Shown: in pieces, positions 35,301-42,201 of the stretch
How the letters are laid out: every line of letters starts with the position of its first letter
How positions within the stretch are numbered: the stretch's first letter is position 1
Origin: a virus
Virus record (IMG/VR): IMGVR_UViG_3300044641_001855
Location: 1 to 46,474 of that record
Strand: one strand, 5' to 3'
Length of the DNA stretch: 46,474 nucleotides
Notes under the pieces: model-generated
The model's database searches: none
What the model saw: the letters and a program-made list of their open reading frames with translations, nothing else
Told to the model about the DNA's origin: nothing
Made by a program: the position numbers and the translations under genes

Positions 35301-37149
35301 TGGGATCATCGTAATACTTTGTTAAATAGTCTGCTTTCTTTTCTTGTGTACAGAAACATTCACGACCACCTTCCCCAGTATAGGCAAAAATATCAGATGG
35401 TTCGCAGAAGCCAAATTGTATGGTTTGATCTGGATCACAAATTTGAATTGCATTAGCAACTTGTTTTGCATTTTCTAATCTAGTAATTGAGTTTTGTATT
35501 GTTTCTTTTGCAATATCAATTCTCTTTAACTCTAGATCATACAGATATTTTGTTTGTATATCTGGTGTTTCTCGCAGATACATCAACTCACCAATTGTCT
35601 TATTGAATGGCTCACTTTCAAAATCATAACTTAAAGACAATCCGGCTGGGAACAGCGCAGATAGAGTAGATCCAGTTGCACCGCTATAATTTACCATATC
35701 GCTAAATGCACCGGCAGCCACAACACCATATTCTGGAGTAAATACTATATCTTCTAATGCAGTTGGATCTTGATACCGAGTATCACAGCAAATGCTGCAA
35801 CGATATACTTTCCATTTTTCTTTTAGATTCTTCTTGTTTGCATATTCAATCTTTTTATCTTTGATTTTTTGTTTGATCTCTTTTTGAATCTTTTTACAAA
35901 TCTCACCATCAAGATCTACCTGATCAAACATTGGTTGCCATGAAACCACTCCATCTCGGTTTGACAAAGTATAACCGTGATGTTCCCACTCAACCACCTT
36001 TTCTCTGTTGCTGTAACTTGGAGAAAAATAACCGGAAATGTTATCGTTTATGATATTAGCAACTGTTGGCTTTGTATCAACTTCCGAATCAAATATAGGA
36101 TATTTTTCTACTTTTAGCCATTTATAGTAATCTCGGAAGTAATCATAACTAATTTCTTTGATTGAATGCGATTCATTATAATCAAGATATTCTCTATATG
36201 GTTGATCCCACTTTGGTTCAACCAAATAATATTTTGATGCTATAGCATTTGTTTCAAATAATCGTAAGAAATTGGCTTCTTGTATGGTTTCTAGGGTGTA
36301 TATGTTTTTGGTTTGAGTAGGAATGTTAGTTGCTTGATATTCTCTCTCGGTTGGCTCTTTTAATAGAGATTCGATGCTTCTAAAGTTCCATCTGTCAAGA
36401 TCTTGCCAAAACAAGAAATTGCATGCGTTTGGATTTTCCTCACCAACTGCATATTCTGCTAAAAACTGCATCAATTGTGATGCTTTAATTGGCCGTGTTA
36501 ATTTACCCCACGGATACAGAGATTGGTTCTGTTTGTACCAGATCCAGTTTCCCGTTGGCTCAATAAACATCTCCTTTTGTGTCGTGTCTGTATTAGTTTT
36601 TCCTGTTTTGAAAAACTGATTGTTGATCATATTAACAAGACCAACTGGGGTGTCTTGATTTGATGTTTTGGATGCAATTTTTGTGATAATATCTGCGCCA
36701 GTTAAACCAGCCAATTCTGTAAACTCTCTATAAGTCAACAAATAATGCTCATATGAGCAGAATTGTATTTCTAATTTTATGTTACTAACATTTACATCTT
36801 CTTTGATTCTGTTGTTTGCAATTTGATCATCTGTTGCGCGTACATTGTAAATTTTAAATCGTAAAGACTTATATGAATTTGGAATTTCTGGATTTTCCAT
36901 TTTCACAATTAAATCTTCAAAACCACTAAAGTTTATTTGTTCCATAGTGGAGTTCAAATCACGAATCATTAGTTTACCAACAATAGACGCTTCAAATAAA
37001 CCTTCAACCATTTCCATTGAAACATAAGAAAGGCTTGATGCATAAGGTATAATTTGATAAACTTCCCCGGAAGAGCCGAGAATTTTTATTTCATAAATTT
37101 TTAGATTATAAATGTCCTGTACGATTTGATCAGTTTTTGCCATATTCAA
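32383..37149 (-). CDS. Giant baseplate hub protein (gp27-like ends, very large insertion)
   Basis: 1588 aa, one of the longest ORFs here. The first ~300 residues (VYQIIPYASSLSYVSMEMVEGLFEASI..., FSGFEDLIVKMENPE, ...CSYEHYLLTYREF) and the final ~80 (MMQIISNKIAVKLNGDFTLR, PGMKVKLNMGNKRYSGVWLVSAINHDI) match the gp27-type hub plan; T4 gp27 is only 391 aa. Between them lies more than 1000 aa of insertion, with helical KIEYANKKNLKEKW, a CSICC motif, beta-rich stretches, and two cysteine/proline clusters near the C-terminus (NASCPDDNPLCNCPC and NCKCPCIGEKF). No gp5 lysozyme motif is seen in it. The gene lies between gp53 and gp25, where the hub is expected. Confidence 0.75.
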   Translation of the reverse strand: MNMAKTDQIVQDIYNLKIYEIKILGSSGEVYQIIPYASSLSYVSMEMVEGLFEASIVGKLMIRDLNSTMEQINFSGFEDLIVKMENPEIPNSYKSLRFKIYNVRATDDQIANNRIKEDVNVSNIKLEIQFCSYEHYLLTYREFTELAGLTGADIITKIASKTSNQDTPVGLVNMINNQFFKTGKTNTDTTQKEMFIEPTGNWIWYKQNQSLYPWGKLTRPIKASQLMQFLAEYAVGEENPNACNFLFWQDLDRWNFRSIESLLKEPTEREYQATNIPTQTKNIYTLETIQEANFLRLFETNAIASKYYLVEPKWDQPYREYLDYNESHSIKEISYDYFRDYYKWLKVEKYPIFDSEVDTKPTVANIINDNISGYFSPSYSNREKVVEWEHHGYTLSNRDGVVSWQPMFDQVDLDGEICKKIQKEIKQKIKDKKIEYANKKNLKEKWKVYRCSICCDTRYQDPTALEDIVFTPEYGVVAAGAFSDMVNYSGATGSTLSALFPAGLSLSYDFESEPFNKTIGELMYLRETPDIQTKYLYDLELKRIDIAKETIQNSITRLENAKQVANAIQICDPDQTIQFGFCEPSDIFAYTGEGGRECFCTQEKKADYLTKYYDDPIRNRQELLNSPYFDSMADIINAEKENFTRVYEEYKNRKAFFISNRIGFTADNSQKNLFNIKSITRVPIRGSKYEKLAHKSVLTQLASSLGSGVIADFKGFPAGATSYYPYEIFYNNDSTIDPKIKHPHYDSGYNFDIGYQVNPAFSLFDPAGGPDSGSAFDSDPYKLFLYYITLRVKTTTNTSSVTNFVPFDSFTLEYDCNATQTYNDSSTRTVFSNVSFNNTDPNKLKRDQVLSNLVADKLNRINIPQLEADGWTVTTEVNSNVLTVTQIKNIQCNLQNKIVTSYTFEYDTVYTNNNGNSYLSQFDPGICVLQPFGLERFEDFNPIDYLNSRNFIDIQPPTDNEEPKRPIETILEELESFVRVEFQKPIGTNTLYDFPKGFYDTPGSEYYLPYHILLTAGPFGTKSVDYNISVLGQDPYGFDVAVKRIKKKKQNLKPENKALVNNKDYHIIEKGYARRTFFGNNSTDSYLDSSAYRFTTENPLGYGNNIKIFNQSAYFSPYEFNSASFYYNTLVEATTGVNKSNDSDKNRIEFDNSGNALMHSSNFINGYVYGFGTLSEIFYHDLAQSVTRTNPLSLPTSYFEISNLRPFGSSSQNGLKKVDFTNSFATQPEKTIYSSNQGSGEYTSYQVNQQKDLETILIPGNVFGYYQTEKAEPLPISTDYFKSNISYYPNESKGVPWLAFFELDLKNRNDRVEPEDETAFYGYYYGSAIWQHPQLAGLTASVWKNDISGETEYGIVGPELEDEDSTFDRNFAAQFVVMSRENIQINSSCAGYPCSNPNPADNASCPDDNPLCNCPCQELRPDRLTMGITGPEPTFKELKDLEEEIKECTLIEEVLGEDWLGCVWGDPKNPLNCKCPCIGEKFLDYLKYSQTYCTFWNTPPERPLYRNAQMMQIISNKIAVKLNGDFTLRPGMKVKLNMGNKRYSGVWLVSAINHDIARTKHLMNVILIRDSESTNHDIRATKLKLNTQ

Positions 37150-38057
37150 CCAGTTCTAAAAATTGTATTTGCTGTCACTGTTGGATCACTAAACATCATT
37201 TTTGCTTTGTCTTCTAATAATGGAACGACTGTTGTGTTAATTATATTTAACTTGATTTTTTCGCCGTATTCATCCAACAATCTTTGTTCATTTGTATATA
37301 CTCGAACATCGTTTACAGTTTGATTATTTACAATGTTGTATATCAGACTAGTATCAAAATTTGTTTTGTCATCATCCGTGCAGGTATCTATTTGTATTTC
37401 TGACTCTGATACTGTTTGACTTGTTACAGTTAAGAAAGGATTCAACACATTATTATAACTTCCATAAATTGCACTTGGTGCTTGTAGATATGGTTTAAAA
37501 CCAAAACAATTAAATGCTTGACTTGGTTCTGTGGTAGTCGAGCAGTATGTGTTTAGATCTGTTGTGCTGCCATCAGAGTATATTCTTTTTATAGTAAATG
37601 TGAGCGACGAAAGATCTGTAGTTGGTAGATTGAAATTTTCTTTAATTACTAGTTCTTTATAGAATGGATTCCACGACTCAATCACACCATAAGATGTATC
37701 ATTTAAATACAAGATATCATTTGGGATGATGTCTGCATTCTCATACATGTAATACACTAATTTTCCAGAATACTTATCTAGTTCTTCTCCAAAACCGGCT
37801 TGTGATTTTGGCCAGTCTGTGTTTACATCATAAACATTATTGGCAAGCATGAGAAGCCAATAATAATCAAATGTTCCATACTTTTGAAAAGATAGCCGAT
37901 CCGGTGTTAAGACAGTATCGCTGCTCTCTTCATAATACAGTTCAGTACTTTTAAAGAAGTTTTTGTTCAACCCTACTCGCGTGAATATATCAGCAACTGT
38001 ATATTCTCCCGAAGAGAATGTGTATTTTATGGTTGGTATGAGATCGAAGTATATCAT
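37146..38057 (-). CDS. 53: Baseplate wedge protein (T4 gp53 type), enlarged
   Basis: gp53 joins neighbouring wedges when the baseplate closes. The N-terminal 100 residues show the gp53 pattern: YTVADIFTRVGLNKNF, then LSFQKYGTFDYYWLLMLANNV and DWPKSQAGF. The family has a LysM-like fold. At 303 aa it is longer than T4 gp53 (196 aa), with an added C-terminal region (from about 165) containing three cysteines and ending DPTVTANTIFRTG. It overlaps the start of the giant hub gene by four bases and follows the tube-cap-like gene by one. Confidence 0.85.
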   Translation of the reverse strand: MIYFDLIPTIKYTFSSGEYTVADIFTRVGLNKNFFKSTELYYEESSDTVLTPDRLSFQKYGTFDYYWLLMLANNVYDVNTDWPKSQAGFGEELDKYSGKLVYYMYENADIIPNDILYLNDTSYGVIESWNPFYKELVIKENFNLPTTDLSSLTFTIKRIYSDGSTTDLNTYCSTTTEPSQAFNCFGFKPYLQAPSAIYGSYNNVLNPFLTVTSQTVSESEIQIDTCTDDDKTNFDTSLIYNIVNNQTVNDVRVYTNEQRLLDEYGEKIKLNIINTTVVPLLEDKAKMMFSDPTVTANTIFRTG

Positions 38058-38058
38058 T

Positions 38059-38865
38059 TTAGATTATTGTGTCAAAGCCAGCAGAGGATCTGCTAAACAA
38101 ACCAGGACCTTTATATGACGAATATGCTGGTTCAATTTCAGAAAAAGAAAGACTGATATCCAACCCCAAGAAATAATTATTAGTTGTCAGTACAGGAGCA
38201 GTAGTATCCATTCTATTGACAGAACAATTTACTAAAACACACGGTTGAATGTGATTTTTAAGAACAGATGATTTATCTGATCCAGAACTTGGAACTATTT
38301 GAATTTTCCACATTGGGGGTGGGGTTGCTTTATTCAGTGTTCTTGTTTCTAGATGCGGATATAGACCAGTTTGAAATGAGTCTGCGATGTAATCTAGATT
38401 TTCTGCATCCACCGCATTTTTTGCATAGAGAGAGAAGGCAAAAGCATGAACTCTTTTTGCAACATTTTTAAACATTAAATCACTGTGTGATATGTCTTGT
38501 AATGCTGCACCTTTTAGTCCACCCATAAAATTTATAGCATTGTTTATGCTAACACCGCCTGGACCTATTGGTAAGTTTGTTCCTATTGCCATGAGTTTAC
38601 CAATACCACCACCAGTAAATACATCACGGATTCCTTGTCCGATCATTTCTGTACCACTTGGTTCTACATCTTCGTAGTTTGCGGAGTTTGGACTGCTATA
38701 GCGTTGCAGTGGTAAAATAATAGCACCACTTGCACCTACGGTTTTAGGTTGCACTCTACCATTTGGCAAAGTTGTAAAGTTTTGTGGTGCAAATTTAACC
38801 CAAACAGCAACTTGTCTCTGATATCTACTAGTGGAGGGAAATGTAACATCAGCGGGTAGAGGCAT
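38059..38865 (-). CDS. Baseplate tail-tube cap/initiator-like protein (gp48/gp54 class)
   Basis: 268 aa. Residues about 125-190 (KNVAKRVHAFAFSLYAKNAV, DAENLDYIADSFQTGLYPH, PPPMWKIQIVP) resemble the tube-like region in gp48 and gp54, which cap the hub and nucleate the tail tube in T4 (364 and 320 aa there). The N-terminal half is Gly-rich with a TGGGIGKLMAIGTNLPIGPG loop and could insert into the hub channel. The last segment (NNYFLGLDISLSFSEIEP) is typical of tube-type beta sheets. It is the first gene of the minus block, with AGGA before the ATG, and starts 10 bases from the divergent gp4 gene. Which of gp48 or gp54 it matches cannot be decided by eye. Confidence 0.6.
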   Translation of the reverse strand: MPLPADVTFPSTSRYQRQVAVWVKFAPQNFTTLPNGRVQPKTVGASGAIILPLQRYSSPNSANYEDVEPSGTEMIGQGIRDVFTGGGIGKLMAIGTNLPIGPGGVSINNAINFMGGLKGAALQDISHSDLMFKNVAKRVHAFAFSLYAKNAVDAENLDYIADSFQTGLYPHLETRTLNKATPPPMWKIQIVPSSGSDKSSVLKNHIQPCVLVNCSVNRMDTTAPVLTTNNYFLGLDISLSFSEIEPAYSSYKGPGLFSRSSAGFDTII

Positions 38866-38875
38866 TTAAGTTCCT

Positions 38876-39316
38876 ATGGCGTATAAGAGTAAGTATAAAC
38901 CAAAAAATCCACACAAATATGTTGGCAACCCAGACAACATAATATGTAGATCACTGTGGGAACGAACATTCTGTAAGTATTTAGACGAAAATACGAATGT
39001 TATTCGTTGGTCAAGTGAAGAACTTCAGATCCCATACATCTCACCAGTTGATAACAGACCTCACATGTATTATCCTGATTTCTTATTCGAAATAAAAAAA
39101 GAATCTGATGTTGAAACTTTGGTGGTAGAGATAAAACCAGAAAAGCAAACAAAAGAACCAATTCGTGGAAACAAAAGTAGTAGAACTTTCCTGACCGAAA
39201 GCCTACAATATCAGATAAATAAATCTAAGTGGGATTCTGCCAAACAATTCTGTTCGAAACAGGGGTGGAAGTTCGTGGTTTTGACTGAAAATAACATGTT
39301 CAAAGGAAAAACTTAA
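38876..39316 (+). CDS. 4: Head completion nuclease-fold protein (T4 gp4 type)
   Basis: Finishes the packaged head so that tails can attach; the family has a TnsA-like endonuclease fold. It is 146 aa (T4 gp4 is 150). Conserved parts are KNPHKYVGNPDNIICRSLWE, VIRWSSEELQIPY, MYYPDFL and VVEIKPEKQT. Candidate catalytic residues are Glu29, Asp68 and Glu85-x-Lys87. The start is set by the ATG ten bases from the divergent gene; GAGG lies 13 bases upstream inside that gene. The stop overlaps the next ATG as TAATG. Confidence 0.93.
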   Translation: MAYKSKYKPKNPHKYVGNPDNIICRSLWERTFCKYLDENTNVIRWSSEELQIPYISPVDNRPHMYYPDFLFEIKKESDVETLVVEIKPEKQTKEPIRGNKSSRTFLTESLQYQINKSKWDSAKQFCSKQGWKFVVLTENNMFKGKT

Positions 39317-39876
39317 TGTCATCACCGCTATACTCGGGTACGCCCGGTGGAATCATGGAATATATTTCCCAACAAAAGGGAATACAACTATCCACCAAAT
39401 TTAGAGTAACAGTTACAAAACCAAATTCAACTCCTGTAGAATTTTTGTGCGACATGGCTCAAGTTCCCTCTCGCAAAATTAGAGCATATAATGATTTTAT
39501 GTCAGGTGCAGCAGCACCAATTGGTATTCCATACGGTATAGATTATAACAGCAATGTCTTTCAGTTTGTGACAGAAGAATCATGGATAAGTAGAAGGTAT
39601 TTTGAAGATTGGCAATCTGCGTTTTTTAAAGATTCCGATGGAAATTCAAATGAGTACTTCAATAAAGTAGAATTCTTGGAAAATGTGGCAGGAAAAATAG
39701 TAATTACAGCATTATCGGTTGGAGGTCCTGCCGGAAATCCAACAATTAATGCTAATGTTACTCTCTATGATTGTATTCCGCTAGAAATAGTTCCAGTTAA
39801 GTTTGATGATGCTGCATTTAATACACCACTCCGGTTCATGGTGAATATGTTTTATGCAAGATCTTACTGGTCTTAA
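39316..39876 (+). CDS. Tail-tube-like protein (gp19/gp54-related)
   Basis: 186 aa. FLCDMAQVPSRKIRAYNDFM, ...GIPYGIDYNSNVFQFVTEESW and YFEDWQSAFF followed by VTLYDCIPLEIVPVKFD and LRFMVNMFYARSYWS follow the tube-protein plan (N-terminal strand, central loop with aromatic residues, long C-terminal strands). It is distinct from the gp19 tube at 3329 and could be the tube initiator (gp54 role) or a second tube subunit. It directly precedes the tail chaperone and a possible tape-measure gene, the usual tail-gene order in many phages. Its ATG overlaps the gp4 stop. Confidence 0.65.
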   Translation: MSSPLYSGTPGGIMEYISQQKGIQLSTKFRVTVTKPNSTPVEFLCDMAQVPSRKIRAYNDFMSGAAAPIGIPYGIDYNSNVFQFVTEESWISRRYFEDWQSAFFKDSDGNSNEYFNKVEFLENVAGKIVITALSVGGPAGNPTINANVTLYDCIPLEIVPVKFDDAAFNTPLRFMVNMFYARSYWS

Positions 39877-39880
39877 TGAT

Positions 39881-39888
39881 AATAAATA
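39881..39888 (+). promoter_or_regulatory. Possible late-promoter element before gp26
   Basis: AATAAATA is one mismatch from the T4 late core and lies 20 bases before the ATG of the chaperone gene, with GAGG between. The spacing is tight, so this may be chance in A+T-rich DNA. Confidence 0.3.
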
Positions 39889-39907
39889 ATTTTGAGGAAA
39901 CTTAATT

Positions 39908-40645
39908 ATGCTTAAAGAATTATTGATTGAAAAGACACCAAAATATACTGAAATTTTACCATGCAGTCAAAAACGAGTCACCTATAGACCATTTGTGGTT
40001 CGTGAAGAAAAGAATTTGATGATCGCAAAGGAAACTTCGTCATTTGAAAACTTAATGACGACTGTTCAAGAGGTAATAAACTCTTGCACAACTGGAATTC
40101 CAGAAGACGACTGCAAAACTCTACCATTTTGTGATTTAGAATACCTTTTTCTAAAGATAAGAGAAAAATCACTCGGAGAAGTGGTAGATTGCATCATCAC
40201 ATGTCCAGTTACGGGTGAAAGAATACCAACAAAGATAGATTTACAGAAAACAAAGATATCAAACAAAAAAATAAACAACAAAGTAAAACTTGATGCTTCA
40301 ATTTCTGTAGTGATGCAACAGCCAACCCTCGAAACTTACTTAAAACTTAATAAGTTTCAAATTAAGGAAGAAGAAGACGGGGTTATTGAACTTCTGGCTC
40401 TTTGTGTTAAGGAAATTCAGGCTGGAGATGAGACTTATTATGCAAAAGATGTACAAGAACAAGAAATTACTCAATTCATCGAGTCTTTAACAACAAAACA
40501 ATTTAAAAGCCTACTGGGATTCCTAAAAGAAATACCAACAATCGAACAAAACATAGATTATGTCACCAGTGATGGAACAAAACGCAATCTAACCTTACGA
40601 GGATTTACCGATTTTTTAGAATTATTCTTGGTTATGCAGATTTAA
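39908..40645 (+). CDS. 26: Tail assembly chaperone, zero-frame product (T4 gp26-like)
   Basis: 245 aa (T4 gp26 is 208). It matches the T4 baseplate-protein family to which gp26 belongs: RVTYRPFVVREEKNLMIAKE, FCDLEYLFLKIREKSLGEVV, then CPVTGERIPTKIDL and SLTTKQFKSLLGFLKEIP. In T4 gp26 takes part in hub/tape-measure assembly. Near the end (40612-40618) it contains T TTT TTA in the reading frame, and the -1 frame continues into a conserved-looking extension, so this gene probably makes two products, as in lambda G/GT. Without frameshifting the last eight residues are ELFLVMQI. GAGG precedes the ATG. Confidence 0.88.
   Translation: MLKELLIEKTPKYTEILPCSQKRVTYRPFVVREEKNLMIAKETSSFENLMTTVQEVINSCTTGIPEDDCKTLPFCDLEYLFLKIREKSLGEVVDCIITCPVTGERIPTKIDLQKTKISNKKINNKVKLDASISVVMQQPTLETYLKLNKFQIKEEEDGVIELLALCVKEIQAGDETYYAKDVQEQEITQFIESLTTKQFKSLLGFLKEIPTIEQNIDYVTSDGTKRNLTLRGFTDFLELFLVMQI
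40612..40618 (+). promoter_or_regulatory. Slippery heptamer for programmed -1 frameshift
   Basis: T TTT TTA stands in phase with the gp26 codons GAT TTT TTA, exactly the X XXY YYZ form. Slippage by one base moves ribosomes to the frame that stays open to 40794. No strong downstream stem or pseudoknot is evident in this A+T-rich sequence. Confidence 0.75.
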
Positions 40646-40794
40646 GTGCGCTTTTTAAGATAAATTTCCAAATTTTCTTTGAACATAAAGTACCTTTAGA
40701 TCAAGTTGAAAGAATGATACCGTGGGAAAGGAACCTTTTTGTTGACATGATGAGAAAGCACATAGATGATCTGAACGAAAAATTAGGTAACTAA
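40618..40794 (+). CDS. Frameshift extension of tail chaperone (gp51-like)
   Basis: Read in the -1 frame after the slippery site, it adds 58 residues to residues 1-237 of the gp26-like protein (295 aa in total). The extension runs RIILGYADLSALFKINFQIF, then FEHKVPLDQVERMIPWERNL and FVDMMRKHIDDLNEKLGN. The VERMIPWERNLFVDMM part resembles the helical segment of gp51-type and other tape-measure chaperone extensions (an ...IENMP.WER... pattern). There is no ATG in this frame before the conserved segment, which favours frameshifting over a separate gene. The stop lies nine bases before the next ATG. Confidence 0.8.
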   Translation, partial: RIILGYADLSALFKINFQIFFEHKVPLDQVERMIPWERNLFVDMMRKHIDDLNEKLGN

Positions 40795-40803
40795 GAAAAA
40801 ACT

Positions 40804-42168
40804 ATGAAAACGACTCATCAAAAACAAATAAAAACCTTCCTGAAGAAAGAAGCAGATAAAATTTATCTTCCATTTTTAAAATCATTCTCAAAAAGTGGAA
40901 AAGTTGCTCAAGTTTTTCAAAAAATGATTGATGTTTTGCCAACCATAAAGAAGGCGAAATCAAAAAACGGAGAAGATACTGCAAAATCAAAACTTGCAAT
41001 TCAACAATCTGCTCCAATAACCAAAATAAAATCACCATTAGTTCTAAAACCATCTCAAACTTTTGTAAAATTACCACAAAAGGATAAAGAAACACTTGTT
41101 GATTTGACTGTTAGCAGAAAAATTAGAAATAAATTAGAAAATCCAGCCAAAAATGAATATGTTTTAACCGTTCCAGCATATGCTGGTGGTAAAAATGTAT
41201 TTTCTTCATTAAAAAATGCCATAACTGATACAAAAGCAGCAATAGGATCAAAAATTAAACCAGTAATATCATCTGAGAAGGAAACTGGTAAAATCACTAC
41301 CGCTAAATTAGAACCAAACACTACTATGGCCGGTGGTTCTGAAGGCGCAAAAATAACAGTGATTGGAGATCAAGCAAAAGAAGCATCCTTAGTCGGAGAA
41401 AAACCCGGAGAAGTTGAAGCAATTACAAAAACCGCTGTTCTTCCCGAAAAGAAAGTCGAAGATATTACTGCTTCTGCAAAAGAACAACAAGAAAATGCAG
41501 CAACTCCAGAAGAAGCAGGATCTGGTGCAAAACGCAGCGGAGAAGCATTAGTGGATATTGCCACAACTGCGCTCTCATTTGTGCCTGGTCTTGGAGCCGT
41601 TGGTGGTGCATTAAAAGGTCTTAAAGGACTCGGTGCTGTCGGAAAGATGGCTGGTATGGCAAAAGGAATGGGTGGTGGTTCTCCTCTATCTGCTATGTCT
41701 AAAGGTGGTGGGGGAGGATTGGGTGGTGTTTTAGGAGCAGCAGGGGGTGGTGGAGGAGGAATTGCTGGAGCATTGGGAGCAGCAGGGGGAGGTGGAGGAG
41801 CAATGGGTGGTGCTTTAGGAGCAGCAGGAGGAGTATTAGGTGGACTCGCCGGTGCAGCAGCCATGACAAATCCTGTTGGTATGGCACTAGCCGCTGCTCC
41901 GGCTGTTGGTGAAGCGGTTGGTGGATTGGCATCTGGAATTGGATCAGCCGTTGGTGGTATTGCTTCGGCATATGGAAACATCGGTGGTGCATTGATTGGT
42001 GGACTATTTGGAAACAATAATAAAGAAAAAGAATCCAAACCAATTATTGTTCAAGGTAATGGAGCAGCACCACTGTCAGTTACGAATATCACATATCAAT
42101 ACGACATTTATCGAAAGACAGCAGACGATTCGTTCATGCTGCCAAACTATAGAAGAGAATACGGTTAA
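40804..42168 (+). CDS. Glycine-rich structural protein, candidate tape measure
   Basis: 454 aa. The N-terminal ~90 residues are Lys-rich and helical (KTFLKKEADKIYLPFLKSF). A central charged region runs to about 250. From about 255 to 405 it is Gly/Ala-rich and hydrophobic, including three 14-aa repeats starting LGAAGG. The C-terminus (YQYDIYRKTADDSFMLPNYR) is polar and likely folded. It lies directly after the frameshifted chaperone, where tape-measure proteins are normally encoded, and T4 gp29 is 590 aa. A hydrophobic Gly/Ala stretch fits a tape measure or membrane-penetrating component, but no gp29 motif is recognised, so another tail protein is possible. A terminator follows. Confidence 0.5.
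   Translation: MKTTHQKQIKTFLKKEADKIYLPFLKSFSKSGKVAQVFQKMIDVLPTIKKAKSKNGEDTAKSKLAIQQSAPITKIKSPLVLKPSQTFVKLPQKDKETLVDLTVSRKIRNKLENPAKNEYVLTVPAYAGGKNVFSSLKNAITDTKAAIGSKIKPVISSEKETGKITTAKLEPNTTMAGGSEGAKITVIGDQAKEASLVGEKPGEVEAITKTAVLPEKKVEDITASAKEQQENAATPEEAGSGAKRSGEALVDIATTALSFVPGLGAVGGALKGLKGLGAVGKMAGMAKGMGGGSPLSAMSKGGGGGLGGVLGAAGGGGGGIAGALGAAGGGGGAMGGALGAAGGVLGGLAGAAAMTNPVGMALAAAPAVGEAVGGLASGIGSAVGGIASAYGNIGGALIGGLFGNNNKEKESKPIIVQGNGAAPLSVTNITYQYDIYRKTADDSFMLPNYRREYG
41731..41856 (+). repeat. Three tandem 42-bp repeats encoding LGAAGG units
   Basis: Units begin at 41731, 41773 and 41815, each encoding 14 residues: LGAAGGGGGGIAGA, LGAAGGGGGAMGGA and LGAAGGVLGGLAGA. The equal 42-base spacing and shared GGAGCAGCAGG core point to internal duplication. 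Confidence 0.85.
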
Positions 42169-42174
42169 ATGAAA

Positions 42175-42196
42175 AAACCCCCATCTCTGGGGGTTT
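42175..42196. terminator. Bidirectional hairpin terminator
   Basis: AAACCCCC and GGGGGTTT form an 8-bp stem with loop ATCTCT. An A-run precedes and a T-rich tract follows, so it can act for the plus-strand tail operon and for the convergent minus-strand gp32 gene, whose stop is at 42202. Confidence 0.85.
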
Positions 42197-42201
42197 CTTC
42201 T

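Noticed and set aside
40714-40794. Independent gp51-like gene starting at an internal ATG (40714)
   Set aside because: The ATG lies inside the conserved segment, so a product from it would lose the matching residues upstream; frameshifting explains the open frame better.
41370-42043. Minus-strand proline-rich and Leu/His/Gln-rich ORFs
   Set aside because: Shadows of the Gly/Ala-rich codons of the plus-strand protein; no start signal.
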